Origin: Phymatolithon calcareum
Lineage: Eukaryota > Rhodophyta > Florideophyceae > Hapalidiales
Direction: 5' to 3'
DNA length: 64,000 nt
Assembly: GCA_977006965.1 (NCBI GenBank)
Contig: OZ345385.1
Span: 496,001-560,000 of the forward strand
Shown here: positions 45,111-55,671 of the stretch, in pieces
How positions within the stretch are numbered: position 1 is the stretch's first letter
Layout: every line of letters begins with the position of its first letter
Program-made: the position numbers and the translations under genes
Notes under the pieces: generated by a model
Seen by the model: only the letters and a program-made list of their open reading frames with translations
The model's database searches: none
Told to the model about the DNA's origin: nothing

Positions 45111-45112
45111 TA

Positions 45113-45710
45113 TCCTTAAAGTTTCTTGTTGTTGTACTACTGTAGAGAGTGGAGTCGCTATATGTAATTTAATAGTAGAAGAGGAGTGAATAGCCCGACC
45201 GAGATGGTCATTCACGGCCCCGGTTCCCATGAGACGCTCGTGAAAAGTGTGCGCGGGCACCAACCGTAAAGAGTCGTTGGCGGCCGGTCGTTTTATTATT
45301 ATCCCGGTACTGTACTGCAAGATCTCAGCCGTCTTTCTTTGCATCTCCGCACTATCATCATAAGTTCTCAGCATTCCCTCGCTCACCTTCAACAGTGTTT
45401 CAATGGAGGTAATTTCGTGCTGCCCGGTAAAAATCCGCGCATGAGTCCCAGGCGCTGTACTCTACGCTCGTACTCCCCCTCTGCACTGCCGCTCCGTGTT
45501 TAACAATGAATTGTTCGTTCGTTTATGAAACGGACCCGCAATATTTCTCACATTACAATGATGCACATGGTGTGCTTTCTGTCATGATCATCACGGTCTT
45601 CATGAGTGTGTGCATCGAGATTTACATCGATGGAGAATTATACCTTAGGATCACATGTCGCCGCACGCTTCGAGGGAGCATCGAGTTGATCACACTTTCC
45701 CATGCCACTC
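45113..45710. other. Intergenic, no gene recognised
   Basis: Minor open frames only (minus 45099-45392, plus 45506-45715). Confidence 0.35.
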
Positions 45711-45718
45711 TATAAAAG
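45711..45718 (+). promoter_or_regulatory. Candidate TATA box
   Basis: TATAAAAG, followed by a pyrimidine-rich stretch (45720-45845) that would suit a transcript leader. An ATG in good eukaryotic context (GCCACCATGTCC) lies at 45850. Spacing of about 140 bp from TATA to ATG fits a eukaryotic promoter and 5' leader. Confidence 0.4.
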
Positions 45719-45849
45719 CCCCCACTTTCCCATACCCTAATTACCCGCGCTCCCGCTCTTTCGCGCACCATCCTCGACCCCTCCGCATCAAGCACGATCG
45801 CTCTCGCACCATCATCCTCCCTCGTCGCCTAACTCAATGCCATGCCACC

Positions 45850-46247
45850 ATGTCCTATACCCCAATGGTGTGCTGCCATTAGTGCGGCCGCCGGCGCCGC
45901 CTGAGCTGAGCGCTCGCTGGGGATACGGCACGATTGACACCAACGAGCGCATCTTCTGCTCATACGACTGTGGGTAGACGCAGTACTTCATCGACAAGCA
46001 CGACGCAACGGCTCATGACGCAGCCACACACGCACACCTGAAAGCCCAGGGTCCAGCCGCTGCGGCTGTTGCTGTACCTTGCGCCGACAGAAGTCCCGTG
46101 TGTACACGGCGCAGACGCTCGAAACGACACGTGGTATCGATTCGAGCGGCTAGTACGACTGCTGCCGCCGCCGAGCTTGAGATAATGCCCGGTGGATGGC
46201 ACGCTATGCTCGGCATGGCGCAGATGTTCGGCAGCGTCACTGAGTGA
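45850..46247 (+). pseudogene. Unrecognised small cysteine-containing protein, broken
   Basis: From the ATG at 45850 the frame reads MSYTPMVCCH and hits TAG at 45880. The shifted frame downstream is strongly protein-like: WGYGTIDTNERIFCSYDCG, TAG at 45975-45977, then QYFIDKHDATAHDAATHAHL, an Ala-rich and Arg-rich middle, and GGWHAMLGMAQMFGSVTE before a TGA at 46245-46247. CCH-x-C near the start and FCSYDCG further on suggest a small zinc-binding fold. With the candidate TATA box upstream, the locus looks like a real gene that has since decayed, or one whose introns I cannot define. No family was recognised. Confidence 0.3.
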
Positions 46248-46331
46248 ATACTGATTATTGCTTAATTTGATATGCATCCTCTTCTCCGCGAGTTAGACGT
46301 TTGGCTCAACTTTTGAAAGTCACTAATGTAT

Positions 46332-47900
46332 CTAGGAAATGAAAGGGGGCAAAGAAATCAACCTGGGGACTTGTTTCTCATGAGCTCTGTACGGAACTAG
46401 ATAAGCGACGTCGTCACGGGTGGAAACGGAGAAATATGAATTGGTAAAGAAGGAGTATATAAGACCGGTCTCCGTACAAACGAGGCGACCATCCATCCAG
46501 TCTCCGACAGGGACTGGGCAATTGATCTTAAAAGGTCCGTTCATGGGTTTGCATGCAAACCCGACATCACAGAAAAATCGGTTAGCAAGTCCGTTACCGG
46601 CAATGAAGGCAGCTAAAACTGGGATAGGTATTGTCGACACAGTTGAGACAGCAGCAAGGGAGCAAATGTACTTCCCATCGACGGTTGCGGTGAAACCTGG
46701 AAGACCGCGTTTGGTTGTCGAGAGTAGCTCGACTGTCTTTTGAAGCTTTCCGGCTATCTGAAATGGAAAAATAAACATTTTTTCTTTCGGAAGACGGAAA
46801 AAGCCTGCGCGGAGACGTTTGAGCACTCCGGGTGGGTAAAAATCGTCGGAAACTGATTGTACAAGTTTGTGTCCACGCATGACCCAAGCACCGAGCATAG
46901 CGGAGGAGGAGGGAGGGGATTCTGCACGTTGAGGAAGTTTGTAGAGCGGAAACTTTTCTTTCTCAAGCGAGGAGAGCTGGAGGCCAGGCGGAGGACAGTG
47001 GTCGGTTGCCCAAAACAAGAAGGCTCCATCCCTGAACTTTGCGAGTGCCACGTTGACACCGACACGCCCTGCACTGTAGGTTGTAGGGAAAGGAAATGAG
47101 GGAATGAGCACTGTGGAGCGGTCGACGGCAGGACCGAGCTGTGGACGGGAATCGATCTCGTAGGCGTACCTAGAACGAAGAGGGGAAGCGACAGTGACGG
47201 GAAGTTGCAAGCGGTCGTGGTCACCGCCAAGATAGATGATGGTGTTGCCGGCTATTTGCTCGTGGAGTGCGTCAGAAGGAACGTTTGTAACATTGACAAC
47301 GACGATGTGACGATTCTGCAATACACGATTGAAAGATATTTTCCCGCGTATTGGAGAATCAGATTTGAAGCAGTAGGGAATGGGTGCATCGGCAATGATG
47401 GAGATCTGTGACGCGGGATGAGGATCCGCGGTTGTGAATTTGTTGGGGCAATTGAAAGCTCCGTCGAAAAAAAATTTCTTTTCGTCGATGAGAGACGAGA
47501 AGGCGGCGTATAAGGCGATACTGTTTGGCTCCAGCGCAGTGTATCCAGGAGAACCAAGAACAAGGTCTTTGCTCGGGAGCTGGGAAACTGCGGTTATAGT
47601 CTGAATATGCTGACCTTGCAGGAGTAGTTTCAAGCTAGAAGAGATACCCGGAGCGAAGGAAGTGCCATTAGCGTACTCGAGAACAGACAGGTTGGATGTC
47701 TCGTCGTCAAGCCCACCGGAGAAAAGGTTAATGAGAATGGTGTGCGCATACGTGCGCCCACGGAACTCATCGTCCTGACCAGAATCATCGAAAGAGTAAT
47801 TCCAATCGAGATTGTACGCTGGCATTGTAATTGCCGTGAGTTGGGGATTTGTCGCGGTCAATTCGATAGCACGGGCAGGATTGAGATGTACGAAGACCAC
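46332..47900 (-). CDS. Orphan protein, 522 codons, uninterrupted
   Basis: A long open minus-strand frame in a window otherwise full of broken genes. The frame opens with a GTG codon at 47900 and is closed upstream by a TGA near 47939. The first ATG is at about 47825 (MPAYNLDWNYSFDDSGQDD), so the true start is there or on an upstream exon. The composition is that of a soluble or secreted protein: many beta-strand-like segments, scattered Cys (FNCPNKF, ATDHCPPPG, FFCDVGFACKP, KINCPVPVG, LVCTETG) and several N-x-S/T sites. No domain family was recognised, and neighbouring genes give no clue. A 217-bp MITE sits just upstream at 47967-48183. It could be a lineage-specific surface protein or an exon of a larger gene. 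Confidence 0.5.
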   Translation of the reverse strand: MVFVHLNPARAIELTATNPQLTAITMPAYNLDWNYSFDDSGQDDEFRGRTYAHTILINLFSGGLDDETSNLSVLEYANGTSFAPGISSSLKLLLQGQHIQTITAVSQLPSKDLVLGSPGYTALEPNSIALYAAFSSLIDEKKFFFDGAFNCPNKFTTADPHPASQISIIADAPIPYCFKSDSPIRGKISFNRVLQNRHIVVVNVTNVPSDALHEQIAGNTIIYLGGDHDRLQLPVTVASPLRSRYAYEIDSRPQLGPAVDRSTVLIPSFPFPTTYSAGRVGVNVALAKFRDGAFLFWATDHCPPPGLQLSSLEKEKFPLYKLPQRAESPPSSSAMLGAWVMRGHKLVQSVSDDFYPPGVLKRLRAGFFRLPKEKMFIFPFQIAGKLQKTVELLSTTKRGLPGFTATVDGKYICSLAAVSTVSTIPIPVLAAFIAGNGLANRFFCDVGFACKPMNGPFKINCPVPVGDWMDGRLVCTETGLIYSFFTNSYFSVSTRDDVAYLVPYRAHEKQVPRLISLPPFIS

Positions 47901-47966
47901 CGCGGCCCGGAAAACACAAGAGTGATTTCATTCTCACTCGTCTGCAGTGGACGGCTGGCTATTTTA

Positions 47967-48183
47967 GGGCCGATGAACGAATAGTTCCCAACAGGGAAAA
48001 TGGGAAAAAGAGAAATTGGTAACGCAAGTACGTCCAATAGAATACCTGCATTTGTGAAATTTTACTTCTTTTGCCTCCTTCTGGTTCAAATTCCACAAGT
48101 GCACGTATTCTATTGGACATATTGGCGTTCCCATTTTCTCAATTTCCCATTTTCCCGGTTGGGAACTATTCGTTCATCGGCCC
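47967..48183. mobile_element. Harbinger-type MITE of 217 bp with TTA target duplication
   Basis: Terminal inverted arms of about 75 bp: the left starts GGGCCGATGAACGAATAGTT CCCAAC and the right ends with its reverse complement. The arms share GGGAAAATGGGAAA and GTCCAATAGAATAC at mirrored positions. The direct repeat TTA flanks both ends (47964-47966 and 48184-48186). GG-starting termini with a TTA/TAA 3-bp duplication are characteristic of PIF/Harbinger elements and their MITEs. There is no coding capacity. It lies 66 bp upstream of the open frame of the 522-codon orphan and could supply or disturb its promoter. Confidence 0.78.
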
Positions 48184-48186
48184 TTA

Positions 48187-48628
48187 GGGAATTTCGACGT
48201 GATTTGAAATATTTGCTACATAATTTGATTGTACAGCAATTGAGGATATTCGGAAGTCGAGGTGCCAAGTATCGTGGACTGACAGTATGTTGCGTTTATA
48301 CTTTTTTGGAGCGAAGCATCGCCAATTAGCTAGACGTGATCCATGCCTCTGGCCCTCCAGAAACCTAGTTTGCGTCATCATCAGGAAGTATTTCGCTGGC
48401 TCTAGGGACTGCAACTGCCTTCAATGGCAGGGATTATTGTAGCTGAACAGTAGTTCCTTCTTCGAAGCGTATAAAAATGTACTGCTGTCCGTTTGCATCC
48501 TAGTTAAGTAGAACCTTGATAGGACACTGATTTAACATAAATTCTCGTCCACGAAGGGAAGCAAAAAGACAGTCTCGCCTTCCATCCTTAGGTTTAGCGC
48601 AATGAAGAAGTCTTGATCAGCACATAAA
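48187..48628. other. Intergenic, no gene seen
   Basis: No recognised coding or repeat feature. Confidence 0.35.
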
Positions 48629-49264
48629 ATGCAAGAAAATATACCACGGGAAAGCACCCCTCCCTTCTCCGCCCATGAACGCGATGTATTTCTATCTGGC
48701 CTTGTTGACATGAAATCTTTCTTTCCAGGTGTTCCCGATACTCTCCTGCAGCTTCTGGCTCAACGCACTATTGGTGCAGATGGATATCTTGTCATCACCA
48801 CCGAGCACATTGATGACAATACCGGCAATATCATCGCTGTCCTTAGGGCTAAGCTAAAGCACTCTCCGACTTTGTGTACTACAGTGATGTCTCCAGTCTG
48901 CCCACCCATGAGAAAGTGGCGAAGCGCACATCTTAAGGCTTCCGCAAGAGAGCAGAGAAGAGCTTGCCCTATCGATGAGCTTAGTTCGCGCCGTGAGACA
49001 GAGATGTGGTGCGGGGGAGGGCACTCGAAAATGGCCTCGAATGGCAGATCTAATTGTAAGAATAAAGTGACTTTATCTGTGCGTATACAAGTGGGGGTTT
49101 CTGACCTTGAATCTCTCAAAGGGGAAGGCTGCATAAAGATCATTGAATCTAAACGAGGTCAATTGACGGTAGCCACAGTAAACTCTAGAACTCGGGTGAT
49201 AGGGCGAATAATGAAGCTCATTGGTTCAGCGGAAGTGCCGTGCCGCGACTTTGGGCGATATTAA
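48629..49264 (+). CDS. Unclassified 211-codon ORF
   Basis: An open ATG-started frame with no interruption. Residues 42-78 (LAQRTIGADGYLVITTEHID then DNTGNIIAVLRAKL) loosely resemble the C-terminal part of RF1/ICT1-type peptidyl-tRNA hydrolases ('G-x-L-V-I-x-x-x-x-x-R-S-x-x-x-N-x-x-x-A-x-x-x-L'). A similar phrase recurs at residues 183-208 (RGQLTVATVNSRTRVIGRIM). The diagnostic GGQ motif is absent, so no catalytic role can be claimed. The middle is basic and low in structure. It may be a chance ORF or the eroded end of such a gene. Confidence 0.3.
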   Translation: MQENIPRESTPPFSAHERDVFLSGLVDMKSFFPGVPDTLLQLLAQRTIGADGYLVITTEHIDDNTGNIIAVLRAKLKHSPTLCTTVMSPVCPPMRKWRSAHLKASAREQRRACPIDELSSRRETEMWCGGGHSKMASNGRSNCKNKVTLSVRIQVGVSDLESLKGEGCIKIIESKRGQLTVATVNSRTRVIGRIMKLIGSAEVPCRDFGRY

Positions 49265-50535
49265 AATGCTGGAGGTGTAGCCCTCGATAGAATGGAGGGC
49301 CGATGTTGCCATATTAACGAATGGCCAAGGCATGGAAGTCAATGTGATTAGCCCGGGACGCAGATGTATTAGTCCTTGCCGTGTAGAATCGAAGCACCAG
49401 TACACAAAAAAAAACTTCTAGCTTTCGCAATGCTGCGACGAGGTAGGGCACAGTGGCTGGGTATTCTGTTTAAACCAAGAGAAGAGCGTAACTTCAGGGA
49501 GTTACAATGGGCAAGTAGGGACATTTCCTCCATATTGCGAAGAGAACAGTTTTCCGTCCCTATCAAGCATATGCGAGAGGGAAAACCCGCAAAACAGCTG
49601 CGGAGGCTCCTTTTTACTGAAGAGCGCGACGAAACAAGAAGAAGGAGGACTATCGTATGACAAAACGTACTATATGCCAGCCATATTCAAGTTTTCTAAG
49701 GTGGACACACCGCAAGCGTGCGATAAAATACGCAACCAGAAGGTTCCCTCAAGTGAGCACGAGGCTAATATCTTACAAATTTTGCATGTCAGCAGATCAA
49801 CATCTGCAAAGAGTACACAAGAACCCAATAACGGCTTTCCATGTAGACTCGGATCAATACGTATTTGTAGACCTGCCGAGTGTGCAATATCAAACTGCAA
49901 TACGTGTAATTAAAGATTACGTGGCTCCAGCGAGCTGTATTCTACACCCTACAGTTACAGACTAGAAACAAGCCGGGCGTTTTGCCCAATCTGCGGCACA
50001 ACAGAGAAATCGATATGACAATATTGTCATACCGAAGGAGTCGTCCACTTTTCAGCCAGAAACTTCATTTCCAGCCTCTAATGGCACCTTCTATCTACGA
50101 CAGGTTTCCTTTCAAGGAGCATTCTCGATAGTGCCCACGTATCTGATCTGTTAAAAAAGGGTACAAGAAGAAGCGCCTACTCGCGAACTTTATCCCTACG
50201 AAGGGATTAGAGGGTTCACGAATTTTTGACGCGATCGCTGAACAACAGATTTCTCGCGGAGTGCCTGACGCTGTTCAACTTTGTCGACTACCAGCCCCGT
50301 CGGCGGACCAGCTGCCGGATTTTGGTCCAAGTATCATAATGGGAACGAAGAACGGAAACTCATCCAATAATGCAAAAGGATTGACGGCACTATGATACCA
50401 ATTGCTGGTAATGCTGCATCAGCGCAGCCCACACCGCCGATCCCAGCCGCGCAGTACCACTCACATCGCATCTGAACGCAGTTTCGCGTTGTTGAGCTAT
50501 TCAAGAGAACGATCCGCCTCAACAACAGAGCAAAA
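49265..50535. other. Intergenic with short overlapping ORFs
   Basis: Plus frames 49376-49660, 49657-49965 and 49674-49913 and minus 50334-50765 are open but show no domain I recognise. The plus frames at 49376-49965 have a basic, somewhat protein-like composition and could be decayed coding DNA. Confidence 0.3.
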
Positions 50536-51938
50536 ATGAACGGAAGGGAGCTCCCATCGGGGATCCAAGAAAATGGGACACTACCAGGGCCTTGCCAGGC
50601 ATGTGACAGGACTCTGAAGATGAACAGGCCAATGACGGCCGATTTGCGAGAGCAAATTTCAACATTTCTCCCCAACGGAGCCACTTTTAAGGTTTTGCGG
50701 AACATTTCAGCGTCCATCGCACAGGCTTCAGCTCTTCCAGGACTGAGAAGTACCCAGTTGTGCATATGTCAAACTTGTATCAAAACCATTAACCGTTTAA
50801 TCAAGGAGGCCGAAGCGAACATTGCCGATATGGACGGAGAAGCGCGAAATTGGAGAAGCAATCCCAAAGAGAAAAGAGCGCAAAGAAGAAAGCGCAATTC
50901 TCGGGCGGCGAAAATGGCAAATAAATCCCGTACAATAACTGGGAATCCTATCGGGACAATGGAGAGCGTGATGGAGAGTCCGATTGCCGGGGTAGAGAAT
51001 GGGCATGGAGACGGAGCATCGGCAGCGCAATTGAATCAAAATGTCGAATGCGAAAAATCTGATGCCTGTCCCAGTGCCGAAAGAGAGCAGGAAGTAGCAG
51101 AAGCAATTGAGGTCCGGCCGGATCCGGAAACTTGCGGGGGAGGCAAGGGCTGTGATGACAGGGACTGCGCAGTTCATCTTCGCTGCCAGCTATGCCATCA
51201 TGGATGGGAGAATTTTTTCCTGAAAAGAAACGCGGCACGCCGTCTACACAGCTTGCGTCATGCTGTTGCGCAGCACGTGGGTGACTCTGAAGACGTATCT
51301 ATATCAGCAATAAGGTTGTTCTGGAAATCTCGGAAAGATCTTCGAAAAAGAACAGGAAATGAACCTGCCGACTCCTTTGCTAAGATGCTACTCAAATCTA
51401 CTGAAACCGATGGCAGAATTGTTTGTCGAGCCCACTACAGCGCGTGCACCAGATCTGTAAGCTCTATGTCTCAACGGCTATCTTGTTCCTTATGCCAGTC
51501 CATTTTAAGGAACGGAAGAAGGGGGAAGAAAATTTGCAGGATTGCGCAGAAGACGGCAAACAGCGATTCCGCATACCTTGCAATGTGCAATGCGGTGAAA
51601 AGCATCGTCGATGACACCGTTGGTGAGCTCAAATTCCACGACAATCAGGAACCGGCGAGTGTTGCTCTCCTACATCTCGTTGTTCTTGCGTGAAAAGTGG
51701 TGGAGCCTGCTCTGCGAAGTGCAAGTGCTCTGTGCAGCGATGTGTGAATCGTACTGCAATATCCCCACCTTCAGCGCAGCCGACCATAACTGACAATTCT
51801 GATGAGTACAGCGACAACTCTCGTTCGTTGAGATCACAAAGGGAGTCAGAAAGTATCAATTACCAACTTTCTGATGATGAAATGGAGGAGGAAGAAGAGA
51901 ATGAATACGATGACTTGTGCGCAAGACAAAATATTTAG
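50536..51938 (+). CDS. Cysteine-rich CXC-domain protein, one frameshift
   Basis: The first frame (50536-51693, 385 codons) has an N-terminal Cys cluster CQACDR...LCICQTC, a Lys/Arg-rich, nuclear-localisation-like block at residues 110-135, a central CQLCHHGW, and further C-x-x-C pairs (SCSLCQSI). Near 51650 the reading must shift: the other frame there reads TGECCSPTSRCSCVKSGGAC then SAKCKCSVQRCVNR. This is a CXC (tesmin/TSO1-type) zinc-DNA-binding motif, which continues to an acidic tail (DDEMEEEEENEYDD) and a stop at 51938. The full product would be about 465 residues: several zinc clusters, CXC, acidic tail. CXC domains occur in chromatin regulators and in some large transposon-encoded proteins. 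A single frameshift (or a tiny intron) separates two otherwise good frames, so the gene died recently, is spliced, or carries a sequence error. Confidence 0.5.
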
Positions 51939-52084
51939 TAAATTCACATGTTGCTGACATTAAAGAAGATTCAAAAGAAGCGCGCAAAGTCGCGTTTCAC
52001 ATTCCTTTTGACTAATCTGATCGAAATATAATAAGGCGGCACACAAATGTCCGTTATTGCTTTCGTATGTCGCACTATCCCCGG
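51939..52084. other. Short intergenic spacer
   Basis: No feature seen. Confidence 0.3.
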
Positions 52085-52985
52085 TCCGACGGACTCAATA
52101 CTGCCCGGCTGCAGAACCTGCTAGCGACTCACGCGTTGAAAACGTTGTGTTCTTCCGGTTAAAACAGACCTCCGAGTAGATGTATTGAGATTCAAAGACG
52201 CTCAAATTGCAAAACGTACGTGACTCATGAGTTCGTATAAGAATAGGAGCGGGGTGCCATGGGCAAAGGTGAACGAGCCGGTGTCCACATTCGGAATCCA
52301 CGCTATCAACGCCGTTCGTCGCTGGTATAGTCTCCACGGTCGCGATCACATTGGTTGGAATCGATGACACACTACTTCCCAGCTCTACAACCTGCCAGCA
52401 ACCCACGCCGTCGAAATATTCAAGTTATGTTCATCAAGTTAGAGTGGATCACAGAGAAAATTTGACGAGCTTCAAAAACGCTCAAATTGCAAAACGTACG
52501 TGATTGGTGAGTTCGCGCCAGAACAGGAGCGGGGTGCCATGGGCAAACATGAACATGACAGCACCGGCATTCGGAATCCACGCTATCAGAGCCTTCCGTC
52601 GCTGGTATAGTCGCCACGGTCGCGATCACATTGGTCGGCACCGATGGTCCACTAGTTCCCGGCTCGAAACCTGCGAGCAACCCACGCCGTCAAAATATTC
52701 AAGTCATGTTCCTCAAGTTAGAGCGGATCACCGAGCAATGTCACGAGCTTCAAAATCCCGGAAGTTGCAAAACGTACACGCCTGGTTATTTTTCTCATCG
52801 CAGGGACGGCGTGCCATGGTAAAAGATGAACATTACGGCACCGGCATTCGGCATGCACGCAACCAGCGTCGCTCAGATCAACGATTCGCCGCACGCATTC
52901 AGAAAACACGCCACCAGCGTCCATCGTCGCTGGTATGGTCACTACTGTTGTGGACACATTGGTCGGTGCCTATGGCGGCAGTAGG
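52085..52985. repeat. Tandem repeat, unit about 280 bp, three copies
   Basis: The phrase GCTCAAATTGCAAAACGTAC occurs at about 52200 and 52480, and a variant at about 52760. Around each copy, GGAGCGGGGTGCCATGGGCAAA, CATTCGGAATCCACGC, TCGTCGCTGGTATAG, CGGTCGCGATCACATTGG and CAACCCACGCCGTC recur in order. The third unit is the most diverged and ends in a partly duplicated CGCCACCAGCGTC segment. Open frames across it (for example plus 52504-53046) differ between units and are not conserved as protein, so this looks like non-coding satellite or duplicated promoter DNA. Confidence 0.85.
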
Positions 52986-53994
52986 TCTAATGCAGTGCAC
53001 TGCAGTAAACTTAGACCTAAATGAATATAGCCCTTTTGGGTCTTGAAAAGGTCCGAGTGGTCACCAGCATTTCGGGTATCATACTGTGCGCGGCGTTCTT
53101 TCTGCCCCTGGTGAATGCCAATTTTCCACACCGAAAACACGCTCTCGCTCAGTTCGAGATGCATTCTCTCGTGTGCCCATGGCCCTAGACCTTCATTCAT
53201 ATCCCCAGCTTCCTTCTTCATCGTCTTCTAAATACCTGTACGAAGAATTTTTTTGGTTCAAAAAAATCTGGGGTCGGTAGACTCATCTTTGACCCTGGTG
53301 TACAAGAAAACTTGCGTATCCAGCTGTTTTTACCACAAAAGCACCACAACGATTCCGATATGATAACTTATGATCCCATCGAATCTGCCGCAGAATTCCG
53401 GAGAGTTCTGGTCTGGTTAGGCCTTGGGAGTAACATGTTGGTAATGCAACAAGTTGCAACGTACTGGTATTGCACTACTATTGAGAAGCTAGGTATCTAT
53501 TGCAGTACGTATTGCAGTGGCAAGCTACCTAGCTCCCTGATCAAAGATCCGCATCTTTCCATGGTAAAATTAGCCCTTTTAATCTACGTAGAGCGTGCTT
53601 AGCGATTCATCTACAATTCTCTGTAAAGTACCTTCGGGCGGCGAGAGATTCGAAGCTACCGCCCGCAGACTTTTGATCTGTTCTACTCCGATTCACCAGA
53701 GGTTGACTTTCGTGCGTTCTCTATCCACAACATGGCACGAAAACCCACGCAGCAGTATGCGGTCAAGTCGCTGATGGTCAAGAAGGACGATATTGTGAAA
53801 AGAATTGCGTCGCGAAAACCAAATCAACCTGACCGCGCTAATGTCACTTGCTATGTTTTTGAGTGTCCCCGGTTGAGGAACTGCAAGAATTGTTGATAGG
53901 TATTGCAGTACCTATTGACGAAAGAGAATCTATTGCTATATGTATTGTTCTTCTTCTTGTCGCTCCAATAAAGTGCAACATGTTACTCCCAAGG
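52986..53994. other. Intergenic with unclassified ORFs
   Basis: Contains plus 53312-53602 (96 codons, no family) and a short frame at 53732 (MARKPTQQYAVKSLMVKKDD...) that looks protein-like but ends within about 55 codons. The phrase TATTGCAGTAC and variants recur (about 53497, 53909). Confidence 0.3.
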
Positions 53995-55520
53995 CCTGCC
54001 TACAGTAGTTTACATTCTACTTCAATCCTCCTCAAGTTCTTTTTTCTCGTCATGGCCTCGCAGCCGAACCTCGGCGCGGTCTCCGCGAGCGCAGCTGGTG
54101 GCCCTACCCACAAGCTGATCGGGGTCACTTTCCTCCTATGCGAGGTCGACACGTAGTGACATGTGCTCCATAGTCGTTCCATTTCCACGACCGACCCGAT
54201 AATGAAGGGACAGTCAATGTAGTCGGCACTGGTATCAGTCTTCTTTGGTCGTTTCGCTAGTTTATCCGCCGTGTTCAATATTGTACGAACATTGTTCGAA
54301 ACAGGCGATGAGCGTATCGGTTTCTTCGAACTCTTGACCACCTCGCTCCCGTCCGCTGATAAATCGCTTGTCTTTCGGCTCTGGATCTTTACCATAACGT
54401 CCTCGAACTCTGTATCTTGTACGATGTTCGCAGTTGTAACGATGTATTTTTACCCAGTTTGCACTTGTACAGAGCCGACGTCGGTACAGTTATTTCGGTC
54501 TCTACTGACTCCATCAGAGTGTCCAAGTCCTCATGGCACGCCACTAGCGTGCGCGCACGGCTTTGAAGCGCTTTCGTGACCACATCAATCTCAGCCAGCA
54601 TGTTCGCATACGCCGTCGTCTTTCTCGAAAACGCATCGCTGCTGTCGATAGGGATGTCGACTTCTTGATTGGTGCTGGCATCCATCAGCTCATTTCGGAT
54701 TCTCAAAAATCTGCGGATCATGCATACCTTGCCCGACCATCGAGTTCCATTGTGCATTATAGGCTTCACATACGTCAGATTTCGTAAAATGGAAGGGTTC
54801 TTTAACCCAGATTTCTCGGTCTTCATGGAGTTTTGAACCGACGCGGTGGTTCGGTTCAGATCCGGGTGTACCCTCATCAGTGCGTTTACTTCTAGATTCA
54901 GCTTGTCGCTCGCGCATACTACGTGCGGTACACCCACCAGCCGGGCAACCCGTAAGTTCGTCCTTGCATTGTCTGCTATCGAGCAGACGCACCACTTGTC
55001 CAGTTGCTGACTAAAGGAGGCCAAAATGCCGGTAAAGTACTTCAAATGTGCTTCATCATTGAAAGTTGTCTCTTCATCACCTATACCATCTCTGGACTCC
55101 GGATTCGCGCACTTGAGCATCGGTGCAATTCCAATGAGGGAAATCCTCATCACTGAGGCGGATGATTTTTTTCCATTCACCCGGATCGATTTCTTCGTAC
55201 AGTAGGAGACAAATACCGTAAACGTAATGCGTTCCGCTACAACTCCAACCGTCATTTACCAAATCCCCACGCGTGCCACGCATTTCGAGGCCGATTCTTT
55301 TCTCCACCAGCTCTACTAGTTTGAAAATCATGTCGACGAACGTTGAGTGTTTGATCGGCGCTAGATATCTGGAGAACTGGCGAAACTCTGGTTTGTCGAT
55401 GGTCGACACAGGCAAACTCTTCACGGCGATCCACCGCATATAACCATAGATCGGCTTCTCGTACTCGGTTAGAGTATGAATTCAAAAGCCAAAGCGGGAC
55501 AGAATTATTCCACATCGACG
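53995..55520 (-). pseudogene. hAT-family transposase (DUF659-like), frameshifted
   Basis: The minus strand from about 55470 reads LPVSTIDKPEFRQFSRYLAP, the 'S-x-x-D-x-P-x-F-R' lead-in of hAT transposases. Next come DLVNDGWSCSGTHYVYGIC (the 'DGWS-x-x-x-x-H-Y' strand with catalytic Asp) and SIADNARTNLRVARLVGVPH followed by VVCASDKLNLEVN ('DN-x-x-x-N-x-x-x-A-x-x-x-x-x-P', then the 'C-A-S/C-H-x-L-N' block). TRWSGKVCMIRRF follows, and a C-terminal VVEMERLWSTCHYV (about 54175) with the 'ERLFS' dimerisation signature. At least two frameshifts occur (near 55100 and 54400). Cys/His to Asp/Lys changes in the normally conserved 'C-x-x-H-x-L-N' point to loss of function. It lies immediately before the NB-ARC gene in opposite orientation. 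Confidence 0.75.
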
Positions 55521-55671
55521 CTGGCTTTGAGTGAGCGCTGCGTTGAACGAACCTTTGACAATGGCATCTTGGTGGGAGCGAGCTTGCCTCCTACTATAGC
55601 ACGTGCGTAAGTGTTGGTAATTGTTAGTATTGTCTAACTGTGCCGGTGCAAGAGTAACGGCTGCTGTTAGT

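Noticed and set aside
48629-49264. Calling this ORF a peptidyl-tRNA hydrolase
   Set aside because: Only a loose tail-like pattern is present and the essential GGQ motif is missing.
52420-52680. Minus ORF reading GFEPGTSGPSVPTNVIATV
   Set aside because: It resembles the common spurious translation seen in many databases. It arises from the 280-bp repeat and is not conserved between its units.
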